From Pseudalkalibacillus hwajinpoensis (lineage in GTDB: Bacteria > Bacillota > Bacilli > Bacillales > Guptibacillaceae), in NCBI RefSeq assembly GCF_039851965.1, contig NZ_CP156674.1, forward strand, positions 2,294,001 to 2,358,000: a stretch of DNA of 64,000 nucleotides. The letters are read 5' to 3'. The notes beneath the pieces are model-generated. The model made no database searches. It saw only the letters and a program-made list of their open reading frames with translations, and was not told the DNA's origin. This document shows positions 54,634-62,398 of this stretch, piece by piece. The position numbers were made by a program, and so were the translations under genes. The stretch's first letter is position 1. Every line of letters starts with the position of its first letter.

Positions 54634-54740
54634 AAAAAACCTTACCTTGGCAAGGTTTAACAAAAGCCTGCGGAGCACTTCTAGTGTTTAGGCTTCAAGT
54701 TACCCTGCAGGAAATGGTTTATCTGCCATTTTTGTTAATT
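54634..54740 (-). ncRNA. Structured 5' leader of terC with terminator-like hairpin
   Basis: Reading the minus strand, three stems follow one another: AAATGG/CCATTT-type pairing near 54735-54713, AAGCCT/AGGCTT with inner CACT/AGTG (54695-54664), and AAACCTT/AAGGTTT followed by a run of T (54658-54634). This looks like a riboswitch or attenuator layout. The yybP-ykoY manganese aptamer motifs known before TerC genes are not recognisable. The regulatory role is inference. Confidence 0.45.
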
Positions 54741-54825
54741 ACCCTTTTCTGCTTATTAGAAACCATAGCCCGTTTGTTTTGAAATCACATAAAAATGGTA
54801 TATCGTAGAGTATGGAGGTGGAATC

Positions 54826-55350
54826 ATGCGATTATCGAATAAAAAAGTGATTAGTCTTGTTCATCATGAATTTGAAGACCTTGAGCTAACATATCCTTAT
54901 TACCGTTTGATTGAAGAAGGGGCAACCGTTCATTACGTTGGTGAAAAAGCAGATGAGAAATACATTGGGAAGTATGGTGTACCGGTCGTTTCCGACTACG
55001 CGTACGAAGATATTGATCCTTCAGAATATGACGCTATTCTTGTACCAGGAGGATGGGCGCCTGATAAAATCCGCAGGTTCCCTGAAGTATTAAAGATGGT
55101 GCAGCATATGGAAGAAAACAAAAAGCCAATCGGCCAAATCTGTCATGCCGGATGGGTGCTCATTTCAGCAAAAGTGCTTGAAGGAAAGAAAGTAACGAGC
55201 ACACCAGGAATCCGAGATGACATGGAAAATGCCGGGGCAACATGGATTGACGAGCCTGTCGTTGTAGACGGACACCTTGTATCAGCACGTCGCCCACCGG
55301 ATCTTCCACCATACGGCAAAGCTTTCGCAGATTTATTAGCGAATCAATAG
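54826..55350 (+). CDS. DJ-1/PfpI family protein
   Basis: 174 aa with the class I glutamine amidotransferase-like fold. The nucleophile elbow is GQICHAGW (Cys about 108), preceded by ILVPGGWAPDKIR and followed by HLVSARRPPDLPPYGKA. Family members act as deglycases/general stress proteins or peptidases; which applies is unknown. GGAGGTGG precedes the ATG. Confidence 0.87.
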   Translation: MRLSNKKVISLVHHEFEDLELTYPYYRLIEEGATVHYVGEKADEKYIGKYGVPVVSDYAYEDIDPSEYDAILVPGGWAPDKIRRFPEVLKMVQHMEENKKPIGQICHAGWVLISAKVLEGKKVTSTPGIRDDMENAGATWIDEPVVVDGHLVSARRPPDLPPYGKAFADLLANQ

Positions 55351-55354
55351 GTTA

Positions 55355-55387
55355 AATGCTCACTCCAATAGGAGTGAGTTTTTTTAT
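55355..55387. terminator. Bidirectional terminator
   Basis: GCTCACTCC/GGAGTGAGT stem with AATA loop and seven T; it touches the stop of the convergent carbonic anhydrase gene. Confidence 0.88.
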
Positions 55388-55932
55388 TCCGTGACGCGGT
55401 CTAATTTCCCTGTTGCCGGGTCAATAACGAGGCCATGGACTGGCAGATTCTTCGGAAGAAGCGGATGGTTCTCGATCATTGAAACGCTATCGCGTACCCC
55501 ATCCTGAACGGTTGTAAATCCTTTCAGCCATGAGTGAAGATCAATCCCAACATGCTTCATCGAAGAAACGACTTCCTTAGTAACGCTCTCTTCCATCTTA
55601 TGTAGAAGTTCGTTAGGATTGACCTTTCCCATTCCACAATCATGGTGCCCAATCACCCAAACTTCTTCTGCCTGAAGCTCATAGACCGCAACAAGAATGC
55701 TGCGCATAATACTTCCGAACGGGTGACTCACAACAGCTCCAGCATTTTTAACAATTTTCACATCGCCATTTTTTAAGTTCATCGCACGCGGAAGAAGCTC
55801 AACAAGACGCGTATCCATACATGATAAAATCACAACTCTTTTATCAGGAAGCCCTGTTGTTTCGTAGGGCTCATAGCCTTTATTTTCAACAAACTGTTCG
55901 TTATACTTTAAAACCTCGTTAAGTGTATTCAT
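55384..55932 (-). CDS. Beta-class carbonic anhydrase
   Basis: 182 aa zinc enzyme interconverting CO2 and bicarbonate. SCMDTRLVELLP supplies the zinc Cys and the Asp-Arg pair, and VIGHHDCGMGK the His and second Cys. Length and sequence fit the short beta-CA group (YtiB-like). AAGGAGAT precedes the ATG; monocistronic. Confidence 0.92.
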   Translation of the reverse strand: MNTLNEVLKYNEQFVENKGYEPYETTGLPDKRVVILSCMDTRLVELLPRAMNLKNGDVKIVKNAGAVVSHPFGSIMRSILVAVYELQAEEVWVIGHHDCGMGKVNPNELLHKMEESVTKEVVSSMKHVGIDLHSWLKGFTTVQDGVRDSVSMIENHPLLPKNLPVHGLVIDPATGKLDRVTE

Positions 55933-56023
55933 TGTTTAATCTCCTTACTTTTAATAATTTTTTTCATTTCCAATGTGATTTGGTACACTAATGTTAAAGA
56001 TCCCTCAATTAAAGGAGTTTGTT

Positions 56024-56317
56024 ATGAGAGATATACCGATTGACCAGCTGGTTCAGCAAATGAATGCCAGGATGAAACAGCTTACTTATAACGTTGAAGA
56101 AAACGATGCAGATGTAAACGGAATCCGCGAAGAATTGATTGCAATCAAAACGTATTGCGACATGCTGCTGCAGGCGTCTGAAACACGCGCGCCAAAGTCG
56201 CAAATAAAGCCGCTTGCGAAGCAGCAGGGAGTTGCCGCTCCAGCTCCAGTACAGCAGATCTCTTCCAAACCGTTAAAAGAAGACGACGCGAACGAGGATT
56301 CCATCTTTGATTTCTAA
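56024..56317 (+). CDS. ywdI: DUF5327 family protein (YwdI-like)
   Basis: 97 aa. The N-terminal MRDIPIDQLVQQMNARMKQL and EELIAIKTYCDMLL form a helical hairpin typical of YwdI/DUF5327; a Pro/Ala/Gln linker and an acidic DSIFDF tail follow. Function unknown. ATG 56024 lies 6 bases after AAAGGAG. Confidence 0.75.
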   Translation: MRDIPIDQLVQQMNARMKQLTYNVEENDADVNGIREELIAIKTYCDMLLQASETRAPKSQIKPLAKQQGVAAPAPVQQISSKPLKEDDANEDSIFDF

Positions 56318-56318
56318 T

Positions 56319-56346
56319 AAAGGCCGCTTAATCGCGGCTTTTTCTA
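56319..56346. terminator. Intrinsic terminator
   Basis: AGGCCGC/GCGGCTT stem with a six-base loop and TTTTTC, between convergent genes. Confidence 0.8.
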
Positions 56347-56353
56347 ATGCAAT

Positions 56354-56863
56354 TTATATTCCGAATGTTTTCGGATAAACAACTTCCCCTTGAATCTCTT
56401 TTAGGGCATCTTTCTTAAGTTCTCTAAACATAAACGCGTCTCCTGCATCGAACGGTCCTGTGATTTCTTTATCAGATGCAGGTACAAATCCGAATCTAGA
56501 ATAATAGTCCTTATGACCGAGAACAACGACGTGGCGATAGCCCAGGGAAGTTGCCCTCATTAGTCCGTCCTTAATCAGCATACCACCGACACCTTCACGC
56601 TGCCACTCTGGCATTACGGCGAGCGGTGCAAGTGCGAGGGACGGCACTATGCCGCTGCTCGTCTTGATTTGTATTTCGCTAAAAAGGAGATAGCCTATAG
56701 GTGTGCTTCGATTTTGAATGGCGACAAGTGAAAGCTCAGGAATAAAGAAATCCGATTCTCTAATCCGCTTCACTAACGCTACTTCTTTTTCTCCTTCAAA
56801 CGCTTTTCGTAAAATGATCGAAATTGCTTCTTCGTCATTTTTCTCTTCTCGCACTTCTAGCAT
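56354..56863 (-). CDS. GNAT family N-acetyltransferase
   Basis: 169 aa. LAPLAVMPEWQREGVGGMLIKDGL is the acetyl-CoA binding motif A and VVLGHKDYYSRFGFVPAS motif B, the layout of the YhbS-like subgroup. Acceptor unknown. ATG 56863 follows AAAGGAGGTGG; a longer hydrophobic in-frame extension upstream lacks any Shine-Dalgarno site. Confidence 0.87.
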   Translation of the reverse strand: MLEVREEKNDEEAISIILRKAFEGEKEVALVKRIRESDFFIPELSLVAIQNRSTPIGYLLFSEIQIKTSSGIVPSLALAPLAVMPEWQREGVGGMLIKDGLMRATSLGYRHVVVLGHKDYYSRFGFVPASDKEITGPFDAGDAFMFRELKKDALKEIQGEVVYPKTFGI

Positions 56864-57087
56864 TCGTCCACCTCCTTTTCCTATTATTTTTTCAAAAATG
56901 AAAATAAAAAGCAACAAATGTGCTAAAACGATAAAAAGATGACTCATCTCAATTATTGGAAAAATGGAAATTACCGCGTTCCTACTGAACAGTGATCCAA
57001 TTCACAGTTAGAAAAGGCATTTTGGAATGAAACATTCCAGCATGTAAGAATGATTTTCCAACATATTAATTGCTAGGAGGGGACAAA

Positions 57088-57171
57088 TTGATATTAATCC
57101 CTAAAGAAAGGAGGGAGACAGAATGCCGGAACAATTCCCGATTTTTTATCCAGCAGAAGCTGATTCCATAA
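57088..57171 (+). CDS. Possible overlapping leader peptide, 27 aa
   Basis: TTG 57088 follows the strong CTAGGAGGGG and reads LILIPKERRETECRNNSRFF to TAA 57171, overlapping the first 49 bases of the next gene in another frame. The Shine-Dalgarno site of that gene (AAAGGAGGGAG) lies inside it. May be a translational leader or chance. Confidence 0.3.
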   Translation: MILIPKERRETECRNNSRFFIQQKLIP

Positions 57172-57401
57172 AAAATGCACATGATACCTACAACGTTTAT
57201 GTGAACGATGATTATGTGGGCAGTAAAATTTTGTTCTCTCATTGTGAAAAAATTGAAGATCTAAGTGATTATCTTAACAATAAAGGCTTCTACAACTTCC
57301 AGGCGGAGGTTGAGGGAGACCATTACCGCCTGCAAATGGCAGAGCAGGACCAGGAAGAGGTCGTTAAAGACGAACTCCACAGCTACCTGCACATTAAATA
57401 G
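57123..57401 (+). CDS. Hypothetical protein
   Basis: 92 aa acidic soluble protein. Two similar-looking alpha/beta halves are suggested by YNVYVNDDYVGSKILF and FQAEVEGDHYRLQMAEQD. Not recognised. AAAGGAGGGAG lies 6 bases before ATG 57123. Its 3' end overlaps the convergent pxpC by 8 bases, so no terminator separates them. A 250-bp gap upstream holds only an AATG-AAACATT small palindrome. Confidence 0.6.
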   Translation: MPEQFPIFYPAEADSIKNAHDTYNVYVNDDYVGSKILFSHCEKIEDLSDYLNNKGFYNFQAEVEGDHYRLQMAEQDQEEVVKDELHSYLHIK

Positions 57402-58317
57402 AAAGACGGTTCCAGATCCTAAGCTTTCGTTCTTGCTGAATCGCTGCGAACTGTGCATCTTCAATGCTCACTTCTTTAAAACGAATCGTACCACCCGGAG
57501 GAAGCTGAGCAATTAGTGGTAAATCAGGTCCAATGGCCGTTGCGATCCGTGTGTACCCGCCTGTTGTCTGACGATCAGCGAGTAAGATGATCGGCTGTCC
57601 GTTCCCTGGGAGCTGAATCCCGCCGATTGGAACTGCGTCTGAAATCACATTTCCGTCATGGCTCGTTTCAAGGTTTGAACTGAGGCGATACCCCATCCGA
57701 TTCGATTGAGGTGACACTTCATGGGTGGTAGCGAAAAAAGCTTCCACAACGTCATCAGAAATTTGCTTATTGTGCGGACCTTTCACAACCCTTACTTCAA
57801 TATCTCGATCATAATCAGGAATCTCGGTGTAAAATAGCCCGGTTCCTGCTTTTCGTTTCTCTGGATCACCAAAAAGCTCATCACCTGACTGCAGCTTTCG
57901 CCCCAGTCCTGCTGGCTCATAAACGGAACGGCTTCCCATATATACCTTAGCATCAAATCCACCAGAAACAGTAAGGTAAGCGCGAACTCCGTTCTGAGGA
58001 GCGCCGAATTCAAGCACCTGACCTTTTTTAACCACGACGGATTTCCAAAGCGGGATCCGCTTGCCATTAATCATTGGTGTTAAATTCCCGCCTGTAACGG
58101 CAATCACAAACGTTTCCTCAGCAATCAGTTCAGGTCCCTGCATCGTTACTTCAAGCGCTGCAGCTCCGCGCGGATTACCGACAAGAATGTTCCCTACTTC
58201 AAAAGCAAAGCGGTCCATCGCCCCTGATGAAGGTACCCCAAACTTCATATAGCCTGTCCTTCCTAAATCCTGATACGTCGTATATAATCCTGGTTTTTCA
58301 ACAGAAAATAACTTCAC
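57394..58317 (-). CDS. pxpC: 5-oxoprolinase subunit PxpC (biotin-dependent carboxyltransferase domain)
   Basis: 307 aa. VEKPGLYTTYQDLGRTGYMKFGVPSSGAMD at the N-terminus and ILLADRQTTGGYTRIATAIGPDLP are family hallmarks (KipA/DUF182 carboxyltransferase C-D domain). With PxpA and PxpB it hydrolyses 5-oxoproline to glutamate using ATP. The start overlaps the pxpA stop by 4 bases. Confidence 0.93.
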   Translation of the reverse strand: MKLFSVEKPGLYTTYQDLGRTGYMKFGVPSSGAMDRFAFEVGNILVGNPRGAAALEVTMQGPELIAEETFVIAVTGGNLTPMINGKRIPLWKSVVVKKGQVLEFGAPQNGVRAYLTVSGGFDAKVYMGSRSVYEPAGLGRKLQSGDELFGDPEKRKAGTGLFYTEIPDYDRDIEVRVVKGPHNKQISDDVVEAFFATTHEVSPQSNRMGYRLSSNLETSHDGNVISDAVPIGGIQLPGNGQPIILLADRQTTGGYTRIATAIGPDLPLIAQLPPGGTIRFKEVSIEDAQFAAIQQERKLRIWNRLSI

Positions 58318-59081
58318 CGATTTCCGACCCTTTCTATTTCAATGTCCTCTTCCATAAAACGTTTACGAAGCGCCTTAATAAACGAAAGCGCAGAAGGCTC
58401 ATCACCGTGAACACAAACCGTATCCGCTTCAATTTCAATGATTGAACCGTCGACTGCGGTTACTTTTCCCTTTGTTACCATCGAAACGACCTGATTGATC
58501 GCCACTTGTTCATCGCGGATCATCGCATTTTTCTCAACACGTGGTGTTAACGTGCCGTCCGGCTGGTACGTCCGATCTGCAAATACCTCTGATGCATAAG
58601 GGAGGGCTGCATCCTGCGCCGCGCGGATCAGCTCCGAATTCGCAAGGCCAAACAGAATCAATTCTGGATCAAAATCTTTCACAGCCTGCGCAACGGCATT
58701 AGCAAGCTCAGGATCTTTCGAGGCCATGTTGTATAGCGCCCCGTGAGGTTTGACGTGTTGAAGACGAACATCATGGGCGCTGCAGAACCCGTGCAGGGCA
58801 CCGATCTGATACAGAACGAGCGTATAGGCATCTTCTGGCGTAACGTTAATGTTTCGCCGTCCAAACCCCATTAAGTCTGGAAAGCCTGGGTGAGCGCCAA
58901 TCCCAACGTGGTGCTCCTTCGCCCATTTCACCGTCTTATTCATAATGTGTGGATCGCCCGCATGAAATCCGCACGCTACATTCGCGGACGAAACAAGCTC
59001 AAGCACATGTTCATCCTGACCGATCACGTACGTTCCGAAGCTTTCACCAAGATCACTGTTTAAATCAATATGAAACGTCAT
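58314..59081 (-). CDS. pxpA: 5-oxoprolinase subunit PxpA (LamB/YcsF family)
   Basis: 255 aa. DLNSDLGESFGTY, ANVACGFHAGDP and GAHPGFPDLMGFGRR are the YcsF signatures, with metal-binding Asp/His residues. Middle gene of pxpBAC, overlapping both neighbours by 4 bases. Confidence 0.95.
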   Translation of the reverse strand: MTFHIDLNSDLGESFGTYVIGQDEHVLELVSSANVACGFHAGDPHIMNKTVKWAKEHHVGIGAHPGFPDLMGFGRRNINVTPEDAYTLVLYQIGALHGFCSAHDVRLQHVKPHGALYNMASKDPELANAVAQAVKDFDPELILFGLANSELIRAAQDAALPYASEVFADRTYQPDGTLTPRVEKNAMIRDEQVAINQVVSMVTKGKVTAVDGSIIEIEADTVCVHGDEPSALSFIKALRKRFMEEDIEIERVGNR

Positions 59082-59803
59082 ACCGTTTCCTCCTTCCGCT
59101 TAAGCTTGTAAGTACCTTCCTCAATTTCACGTTGAATCCGTCTAAATTCTTCTTCACTTACCGAGTGAAACTGCAAATAGTCGCCAGGCTGAAATAAAAA
59201 AGTTTCCTCTTTTTCTGGTTCAAAGAGGCGAAGCGGCGTCCGCCCGATCAAATTCCATCCGCCAGGGGACTCAAGTGGATAAATGCCTGTCTGATTTCCA
59301 GCAATGCCGACCGATCCCGCAGGCACCGTTTGTCTCGGATTCTCTAGACGTGGCATCGCAATTCTTTCGTCAAGGCCGCTCAGGTATGGGAATCCTGGTA
59401 AGAAGCCAATCATGTTAACGAGGTAGTCGCCTTTTGTATGTAGTGTGATGATATCCTCAGGATTCATTTTTTTCGACTCGGCAAGCTCCTCAAGATCCGG
59501 TCCATAGTCGCCGCCGTATAGTGTTGGGATTGTGACGATGCTTTTTAGCTTAGTCTGTTCATTGTCGTTGTGACTCGCAACTTCCTTAAGATACGCAGTG
59601 ATTTCTTCATAGGAAAAATTCCAAGGCTCATAATAAATGGTGACAGAGTCGTATGCGGGGACCCATTCGGTGATACCTGGCTTGCTGCTTGATGCAAGCT
59701 CCCTGCAGAAGACTTGAATTTTTCGATTAAGTGCTGGTGAAACCTCTTCATTGAAAGTAAGCTTCACTGCCGCTTCACCGAGCGGATCAAATGTGATCGT
59801 CAT
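59078..59803 (-). CDS. pxpB: 5-oxoprolinase subunit PxpB (KipI family)
   Basis: 241 aa carboxyltransferase A-B domain protein. GDYLVNMIGFLPGFPYLSGL and PAGSVGIAGNQTGIYP are the family motifs. The homologue in B. subtilis also inhibits the sporulation kinase KinA. ATG 59803 lies 8 bases after AAAGGAG; six upstream in-frame codons are unsupported. Confidence 0.94.
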   Translation of the reverse strand: MTITFDPLGEAAVKLTFNEEVSPALNRKIQVFCRELASSSKPGITEWVPAYDSVTIYYEPWNFSYEEITAYLKEVASHNDNEQTKLKSIVTIPTLYGGDYGPDLEELAESKKMNPEDIITLHTKGDYLVNMIGFLPGFPYLSGLDERIAMPRLENPRQTVPAGSVGIAGNQTGIYPLESPGGWNLIGRTPLRLFEPEKEETFLFQPGDYLQFHSVSEEEFRRIQREIEEGTYKLKRKEETV

Positions 59804-59987
59804 AGTATGTTCTCCTTTCATTAAATTGACGCGGATAAACGTAAGGTGTTAATTACATATTCGTCTGGCGTGCATCGTTTGTAAAACTAATTGTACAGAA
59901 GTTTCAAAATTACAACAAATTCACCATGGAAAACGATCGCAAAAGCCTTATAATGAGGGTAGAAATTGATCAACAAAGGAGATCGTT

Positions 59988-60437
59988 ATGAAAATAAATA
60001 CTGCACGCTTTGGAGAAATGGATGTTAGCGAAGAACGTCTGATGACATTCGCGAACGGCATCCCCGGTCTCGAGCACTTTACGACATACTGTCTTTTACC
60101 AGCAGATGACAAAGATGAGTCTCCTTTTTACTTTTTACAATCAACCGAAGAAAGCGGCCTCTGCTTCTTCCTCGCAGATCCATTTTCCTTCTACCCTAAT
60201 TACGAAGTGAACCTTGACGACAGCACGCTCAATCAACTGAACATCGAGGACCCAAAACAGGCGCTCGTTCTCGCTATCCTCACCGTTCAGGGTTCATTAA
60301 AAGATGCAACTATGAATTTAAAAGCACCGCTCATTATCAACACAGCGCAACGCACGGGGAAACAGTTGGTCTTGAAACAGGAATATGGGATCAAAGAACC
60401 TCTGCTGAAGCGAGTGACTGCAGAGGAGAGTGAGTAA
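59988..60437 (+). CDS. fliW: Flagellar assembly factor FliW
   Basis: 149 aa. It binds CsrA allosterically and is itself titrated by cytoplasmic flagellin. FGEMDVSEERLMTFANGIPGLEHF and LVLAILTVQG are typical. AAAGGAG precedes the ATG; TATAAT at about 59950 is a possible -10. Its stop touches the csrA start, so the two are coupled. Confidence 0.95.
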   Translation: MKINTARFGEMDVSEERLMTFANGIPGLEHFTTYCLLPADDKDESPFYFLQSTEESGLCFFLADPFSFYPNYEVNLDDSTLNQLNIEDPKQALVLAILTVQGSLKDATMNLKAPLIINTAQRTGKQLVLKQEYGIKEPLLKRVTAEESE

Positions 60438-60671
60438 ATGCTAGTACTCGGACGCAAAAAAGGCGAATCGATCGTCATTAACGATGAAATTGAACTAAAG
60501 ATCATTAGCATTGAAGGCGACACAGTAAAGCTTGGCATCGAAGCACCAAAGAACATCGCCATCCACCGCAAAGAAGTGTATGAAGCGATTCAATCAGAGA
60601 ATAAGCTTGCCGCCATGCAGGAGTTTAGCCTTGAAGACTTGAAGGAGTTCAGGAAGAAGACAAGATCATAG
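60438..60671 (+). CDS. csrA: Carbon storage regulator CsrA
   Basis: 77 aa RNA-binding dimer. MLVLGRKKGESIVINDEIELKI and APKNIAIHRKEVYEAI are fully conserved, including the RNA-contacting Arg44-type residue (HRKE). Represses flagellin translation by covering its Shine-Dalgarno site. Starts directly after the fliW stop. Confidence 0.97.
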   Translation: MLVLGRKKGESIVINDEIELKIISIEGDTVKLGIEAPKNIAIHRKEVYEAIQSENKLAAMQEFSLEDLKEFRKKTRS

Positions 60672-60681
60672 GAGGTTCGTG

Positions 60682-61074
60682 ATGAGTTTCTTTGAAGGCG
60701 TTTATCAGGTGAATGTCCGTGTTAGTGATATTGAAAATGCTGTGAAGTGGTATGAACAAGTGTTGGGGCTTCATGTGACAAAGAACTATGGCGGAACCGT
60801 TGTTCTCGGGTTTAATGAAGGGCATGATACAATTTGTTTGATTGAGTTGAAGGAAGGGGAAGAACTTTCTTCAACTAATAGCGGCTCATACCCCGTCCTT
60901 CATCTTGCTGAGGCGCATGCTGAAACGTTTAAAGATGAACTTAAAGAGCGTGGAATTCAAGTTGATGAAGAGGCAGGTCAAGCGCATTTTACATTTACGG
61001 ATCCTGACGGGAATGTACTTGAAGCTTATCTTCCAGGGCTTTATGAGAAAAAAGATTTTGCGCATTTAAGGTGA
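60682..61074 (+). CDS. VOC family (glyoxalase-like) protein
   Basis: 130 aa with the vicinal oxygen chelate fold: VYQVNVRVSDIENAVKWYEQVLGL opens the first beta-alpha-beta3 unit and FTFTDPDGNVLEAYLPG ends the second, with a metal-ligand Glu. Substrate unknown. ATG 60682 follows AGGAGG, 10 bp after csrA. Its position between csrA and flagellin is unusual and probably an insertion into a motility operon. Confidence 0.84.
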   Translation: MSFFEGVYQVNVRVSDIENAVKWYEQVLGLHVTKNYGGTVVLGFNEGHDTICLIELKEGEELSSTNSGSYPVLHLAEAHAETFKDELKERGIQVDEEAGQAHFTFTDPDGNVLEAYLPGLYEKKDFAHLR

Positions 61075-61086
61075 TGATTGATTAGA

Positions 61087-61124
61087 GAATGAACCGCTAC
61101 CTTTTTGATGCGGTTCTTTTTTAA
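61087..61124 (+). terminator. Intrinsic terminator before the flagellin gene
   Basis: GAACCGC/GCGGTTC stem followed by six T ends the fliW-csrA-VOC transcript. Confidence 0.85.
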
Positions 61125-61143
61125 TTGTTTTTCAGAAAACTAT

Positions 61144-61170
61144 TAAACATCCCAAAACTCCTGCCGATAA
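61144..61170 (+). promoter_or_regulatory. Sigma-D promoter of the flagellin gene
   Basis: TAAA, a 15-base spacer and GCCGATAA match the sigma-D (FliA-type) consensus exactly. Confidence 0.93.
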
Positions 61171-61176
61171 TAGTGT

Positions 61177-61239
61177 TGTTAGGAAATCCAAACGGATGTA
61201 GATTTTCTTGATAAAACATTACACGGAGGTAGATTAGGA
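61177..61239 (+). promoter_or_regulatory. Flagellin mRNA leader with two CsrA-type sites
   Basis: ACGGA occurs at 61192-61196 and again at 61223-61227 inside the Shine-Dalgarno ACGGAGGT. A pair of ANGGA sites, one over the ribosome site, is the arrangement by which CsrA represses hag in B. subtilis. Confidence 0.7.
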
Positions 61240-62082
61240 ATGATTATTAATCACAACTTAGCAGCAATGAACACGTACAACCAGATGGGTGCGAACCAAT
61301 TGAACGCATCTAAGAACATGGAAAAACTTTCTTCAGGACTAAGAATCAATAACGCAGCAGATGATGCAGCAGGACTTTCAATTTCTGAAAAAATGCGTGC
61401 ACAAATTCGTGGGCTTGATCAGGCGTCCCGTAATGTTCAAGATGGAATAAGCCTCTTGCAAACTGCTGAAGGTGGTTTGAATGAAGCACATTCTATTCTT
61501 CAACGTATGCGAGAACTTAGTGTACAAGCAACTAACGATACTAACATCACTGAAGATCGCGATGCGATTCAAACTGAATTAAATGAACTTACATCAGAAC
61601 TTGGAAGCATCAATACCCGTACTGCATTTAATAAACAAAACCTACTTGATGCTTCTTCGGAATCTGCTAGTGATGGAAGTATTACGCTACAGGTTGGAGC
61701 AAATACTTCAGAAACAATGGTGATGGATTTTGCTAAAAAAGGTATTAACTTAAATGATATTGTAGGTACTGATTTAGCTTCTTTATCTGTGGCAACATCA
61801 GGTGACGCTGATACTTCTCTTCAAGCTATCGAAACAGCTATTCAAGATGTAAGTGCTGGTCGTTCTTAAATCGGGGCATATCAAAATCGTTTTGAACACA
61901 CAATCAATAACCTTGGCACAAGTTCTGAAAACTTGACTGCTGCTGAATCCCGTGTCCGCGACGTAGATATGGCAAAAGAAATGATGGACTTTACTAAGAA
62001 CAACATCCTTAACCAGGCATCACAAGCAATGTTGGCTCAAGCCAATCAAAGTTCTTCTGCAGTGCTTCAGCTGCTAAGATAA
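61240..62082 (+). pseudogene. hag: Flagellin, with in-frame stop at codon 210 and intron-disrupted 3' end
   Basis: The frame encodes a short flagellin: N-terminal D0/D1 INHNLAAMNTYNQMG, LSSGLRINNAADDAAGL and QDGISLLQTAEGGLNE, a small variable centre, then C-terminal NRFEHTINNLGTSSENL and a QASQAMLAQANQ...VLQLLR end (280 codons). Codon 210 (61867-61869), usually Lys in RSKIGA, is TAA, so translation would stop at 209 aa without the C-terminal D0 domain needed for filament packing and, in B. subtilis, FliW contact. The last codons lie inside a candidate group I intron. Promoter and ribosome site are intact. An assembly error is possible for the stop. Confidence 0.82.
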
Positions 62083-62398
62083 CTGATTGAAAGGGCGTCT
62101 TATCTGGTAACGGATAAGAGCATAACCGGGTGAATTGCTGGAACTTCCTTAAGCTTGATTCCCCACAACGTGACTGGAAACGGTGAGCGTGATGGGTTGA
62201 AAAGAATCAGGATTGGATAATCAGCAGCCAAGCTCCTGTCTCGAAAGAGTGGAGAAGGTTCAACGACTAGGATAAACCATCTAAGGCAGAAACTATGATG
62301 ATGAAATCCGTAGGGTGGCAGATGCCATTCGAAGTGCCCGGCCCTTTCGAACACGAAAGGTGAAGATATAGTCTATTCTGTATCCGAAAGGAGCAGTG
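62068..62398 (+). other. Group I self-splicing intron in the flagellin gene
   Basis: About 331 nt. The core motifs are readable in order: P-like GAATTGCTGGAAC (62132), Q-like AATCAGCAGCCAAGC (62219), R-like GGTTCAACGACTAGG (62258) and S-like AAGATATAGTC (62363); GACTA/TAGTC form P7. This closely resembles the T4 td intron. A P2 stem TCTTATC/GATAAGA with GGTAAC loop sits at 62098-62118. The internal guide GGGCGT (62093-62098) pairs with exon bases GTGCTT (62062-62067), ending in the required U-G pair, and the intron would end at G 62398. No homing-endonuclease ORF is present. Exact ends are inferred. Confidence 0.85.

Noticed and set aside
54634..54740. Typical yybP-ykoY manganese riboswitch
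   Set aside because: Expected from the TerC context, but the conserved aptamer motifs could not be found.
62100..62354. Protein-coding frame on the minus strand inside the intron
   Set aside because: It lies across the intron core, has no ribosome site and resembles no protein; chance frame within structured RNA.
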